A DNA stretch of 64,000 bases from Chiridota heheva (taxonomy: Eukaryota > Echinodermata > Holothuroidea > Apodida > Chiridotidae): positions 1 through 64,000 of the forward strand of contig JAIGNY010000697.1 in the NCBI GenBank assembly GCA_020152595.1, written 5' to 3'. A program made the translations under genes and the position numbers. The notes under the pieces are model-generated. The model saw nothing but the letters and a program-made list of their open reading frames with translations. It was not told the origin of the DNA and searched no databases. Below are positions 61,236 through 64,000 of the stretch, piece after piece; the stretch's first letter is position 1; each line of letters opens with the position of its first letter.

Positions 61236-61437
61236 GACTTATATTCCCAACAAGTGATTACTGAATGGAAAGAAAGTGAAGCACGAAAAAGGTTATTACT
61301 TACAAAAATACTGTGTCAAAACATGGAGATACTAATAAGGAAATAATATCTTTATGGTCAAAACCTGCCTATCAAGTCAATGATTTATCTTAAAGTGGTG
61401 TGTGAATTGCAGAGTTTGTAAATCTTTTTTTTTTTTT
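61236..61437. other. Noncoding, imperfect hairpin relative
   Basis: See hairpin at 60844; nothing else. Confidence 0.4.
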
Positions 61438-61443
61438 TATATA

Positions 61444-61507
<64 letters not shown>

Positions 61508-61521
61508 TATATGTATATATA
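61430..61521. repeat. T run and (TA)n microsatellite
   Basis: Poly(T) of 12 passes into TA repeats with TGTATA interruptions. Confidence 0.95.
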
Positions 61522-61777
61522 GATATTTTGTTCTGTTGCATTATATTTAGTTATAAATAGTTACGGATCAAGTGTCAATTCACATAATGTTATTTCTGGA
61601 TATGATATTTTTATAACTTAAGGGATGAGACATTAATGCTTACTTATATTTGTGTTCAAAGCGTATGTTGTAGATGTGACAGGTGTTGTGGGGTTTGCAT
61701 TTGACATAATAAGCTGACGGAAATGCTCTCGCTGTGGGGTTTTGTGACGGCTGACACATTTTTGGAATATGCCAGTA

Positions 61778-61962
61778 CTCGTAGTATAGCATAGCATAGC
61801 AAGGTTTAACGGCCCAAAATTATCTAGTGCTGGATATTATATCAAGATGGCCACGGCCTTTGATAACCAGTTGTGACCTCACTGGTTGCAGACCCACCGG
61901 GATTCAAACCCGGGACGTGTACTTGAGTGGACAAAGCACTAACTACTACACCACTGAGGTCT
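61778..61962 (-). mobile_element. tRNA-derived SINE
   Basis: Read on the minus strand: a tRNA-like head with A box TGGTGTAGTAGTTAG (61939-61953) and B box GGTTTGAATCCCG (61898-61910), both close to the RNA polymerase III consensus; then a unique body of about 80 bp; then GGGCCGTTAAACC and a short tail of GCTATGCTAT repeats. Length, body and tail indicate a SINE and not a functional tRNA gene. It would be mobilised by a partner LINE. The CCGTTAAAC end matches the fragment at 34.75 kb. Confidence 0.8.
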
Positions 61963-62112
61963 GTGGTATGATGACTACAAATACTGGTGGATTTTACACA
62001 AAAAGGAAGAAGATGAAGAGATAACATAGTCATAAGATTGGAGAAACCAAGAGTAATATTTGTTGTGCATCAAAACAATTCTATTTTTCTACTGCTCAAG
62101 ATGTATCTACAC

Positions 62113-63085
62113 TAGAGCTGTGACCGTTCAGCGTGTACACGCTACATGCTCGCAAATCTTGTAAACGATTACTAAATACTTCATTGCGAGTAATCGTTTT
62201 TCATAGTCAGTCTTGCCGTTGAAAATCAATATTGAAAGTCATGATTCAAATCACACACATCGGCTGACAAAATTCCAATCAATGACTTTTTTAAAAACTA
62301 AACTCGATTAGCATAATCCTTTTTAAATGTGCGAATCACAAATGCGCAGTAATCACCAATGAATGGGGATATTATGCACTTTGATTTCGCCGAAATCTTA
62401 GTAATCTAACTTGTAAAATGTACCGCGAATGTGCCGCAGTAAACAGTGAAACTAACAATAGGCCTAAGGTTAGGCCACAAGGCTTAAGTTAAAAATGAAA
62501 ATGAAAAATTGTAATTGAGTCAAATAAATTTTTGAAAGAAAGAAAAAATTGCATAATAAACAAACAGAAAAAGGTTTTAACAGAGCTGAAATTCTGCATG
62601 CGTTGCAAAGATGGCGGCCATTTTTTTGAGAGGACTGATATTTAGAACTTCTTAGGGTGGTGGCGTAGTTTTGAAATGTTTTACGGCGAGGTATCATAGG
62701 CCTAGTATGCAAGATTTTTACAGAAGAACTTTGAAAGCAGTAGCGAATAGGACAAAAGTTATGCCATGTTGAGTGTAAATGACATTGAAAGGAAGTTATC
62801 TGTTCTTTCTAAACTTAATTTCCTTTCATATTTTTCATAAAAATGATAATTTATACTGTAGAAGTAAACTTTTTACGATTTGGAAAACAAAAATCAGTGT
62901 TTATTTGGGCAATGGAGTCTGTACTTTTGCCATACTGCTTGCACAATTTTTTTTACTTTGCCTTGTAGTTTTTGAGCAATTGGTGTATTTCCAAAAATTA
63001 CGGTACTAAACTCGTGTACACGATACACGCTCGCTTTTTTTGGCGTGTACACGTTTACTAAAATCCCTAAACGTTCACAGCTCTA
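62113..63085. mobile_element. hAT-like non-autonomous DNA transposon
   Basis: Ends are inverted: TAGAGCTGTGACCGTT on the left and TAGAGCTGTGAACGTT read inward from the right (15 of 16 match). TAGAGCTGTG-type termini are typical of hAT elements. Subterminal CGTGTACACG palindromes occur at 62132, 63013 and 63044 and could be transposase sites. No transposase frame is present in the 973 bp. A clear 8-bp target duplication is not visible, which lowers certainty. Confidence 0.6.
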
Positions 63086-63260
63086 CTTAAAATCACACAT
63101 TTTTGGTATGATATGATCAAAACAACATATTTTAACCTCTTACACATAGGTATATTTGCATGTACATTAGTAATAACATCATTTGATAGTTTAAAGCTAA
63201 TCATTTAATATGAATTATGACTGAAGCAAACTGTGTGATGCCATTATTGCTACATGTTTT

Positions 63261-63500
63261 GTAAGTGGTGACAAACTTGCCATTTCTATAATTGTGTGTA
63301 AAAAGATGTAAGTGATGACAAACTTGCCATTTCTATAATTGTGTGTAAAAAGATGTAAATGGTGACAAACTTGCCATTTCTATAATTGTGTGCAAAAAGA
63401 TGTAAGTGGTGACAAACTTGTCATTTCTATAATTGTGTAAAAAGATGTAAGTGGTGACAAATTTGCCATGTCTATAATTGTTATTAAAAAGATGTAATAA
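63261..63500 (+). repeat. 48-bp minisatellite, five copies
   Basis: The unit is GTGGTGACAAACTTGCC, ATTTCTATAATTGTGTG, TAAAAAGATGTAA; copies are nearly identical, and the last is more diverged. Confidence 0.93.
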
Positions 63501-64000
63501 CAAATTTATATATATAATTTTAAGTACTTGCTACCCTATTCCTCACCAATTTCCTCAGGTATGTACAGTATATCATTTACATCAATACTTCATGGTATCA
63601 AAGTATTCAGACTTCACATTGGAGTTTTTAATTCAATGAAGTAACATGAAACTTATATTTAATTAAATTACCAGTAAAAAGTTATTGTGAAGTTCTTGCT
63701 AACATGTTAATTACATGCATCTTATATTGTCATGCTGTAAACTGTATGTACCTTAAAGTTGCAAATACCATTTTGTTGTTTTATTGTAAGAAAAATATTT
63801 AGCGCTTTGTCAAGTTTGTGCCATTTATTGCTCGCTCACCTTTCATAAGCACAGTGACAGTATATTTATTGTTGAATAATTAATCACTTTTTAATTTGTG
63901 ACTGGAAGTTTACACTAGATGGAGTGACAAAATATGGAAAATGTGTTCTGTTCTGGGATAGCTTAATATTCATGGTGCTTACACTGTAAATGATAGTTTT
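63501..64000. other. Noncoding, nothing recognised
   Basis: AT-rich sequence to the window end. Confidence 0.45.

Noticed and set aside
61880-61962. Functional tRNA gene on the minus strand
   Set aside because: A and B boxes are good, but the stem-forming ends are poor and a SINE body and CCGTTAAAC tail follow.

Overview
This window reads as nuclear DNA of a marine invertebrate animal. The evidence is AT-rich, repeat-dense sequence; split gene fragments with GT-AG splice signals; a Death-domain plus NACHT (NLR-type) immune receptor remnant; a Polycomb-like chromodomain exon; BEL/Pao and CR1-like retroelements; and a tRNA-derived SINE with a CCGTTAAAC-type tail. An echinoderm (possibly a sea cucumber) fits best, because large Death-NACHT families and frequent TAGGCCTA words are familiar there. 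That placement is inference and not proven.

Layout. 0-7 kb: a minus-strand LINE fragment, then a decayed NLR gene on the plus strand (Death exon about 2.4 kb, NACHT about 3.8-4.7 kb, post-NACHT helical part to 5.36 kb, possible last exon 6.3-6.6 kb with a poly(A) signal). 7-13 kb: mostly noncoding, with dispersed repeats, a degenerate minisatellite (9.7-10.5 kb) and a 24-bp minisatellite (12.2-12.5 kb). 13.0-13.8 kb: a broken reading frame ending in a Polycomb-like chromodomain followed by a strong splice donor. 16.9-17.3 kb: an (AT)n tract and two piggyBac-like MITEs. 17.35-29.75 kb: the dominant structure, 6.5 head-to-tail copies of a noncoding unit of about 1,918 bp. Each complete copy carries a hammerhead-ribozyme-like core. 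29.8-46 kb: CA-tailed repeats and an unusually dense run of minisatellites (31.7, 32.2, 35.5, 37.8, 40.0, 40.5 and 41.4 kb). 47.0-49.4 kb: a 5' half of a BEL/Pao retrotransposon with several frameshifts. 52.7-55.5 kb: an AT-rich satellite split by a 5'-truncated CR1-like LINE whose 3' tail has grown into about 1.3 kb of (TTA)n. 58.0-61.2 kb: short exon candidates of an unrecognised gene, one in a strikingly GC-rich patch. 61.8-63.5 kb: a tRNA SINE, a hAT-like non-autonomous element and a 48-bp minisatellite.

No intact, confidently complete protein-coding gene is visible. The two gene-like loci I can name (the NLR and the chromodomain locus) both carry frame breaks, which may be real decay or assembly indels. 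The most unusual things are the tandem array (homogenised centre, diverged edges, ribozyme-like core in each full unit) and the chromodomain locus, which has an upstream segment weakly resembling a MADS-box.
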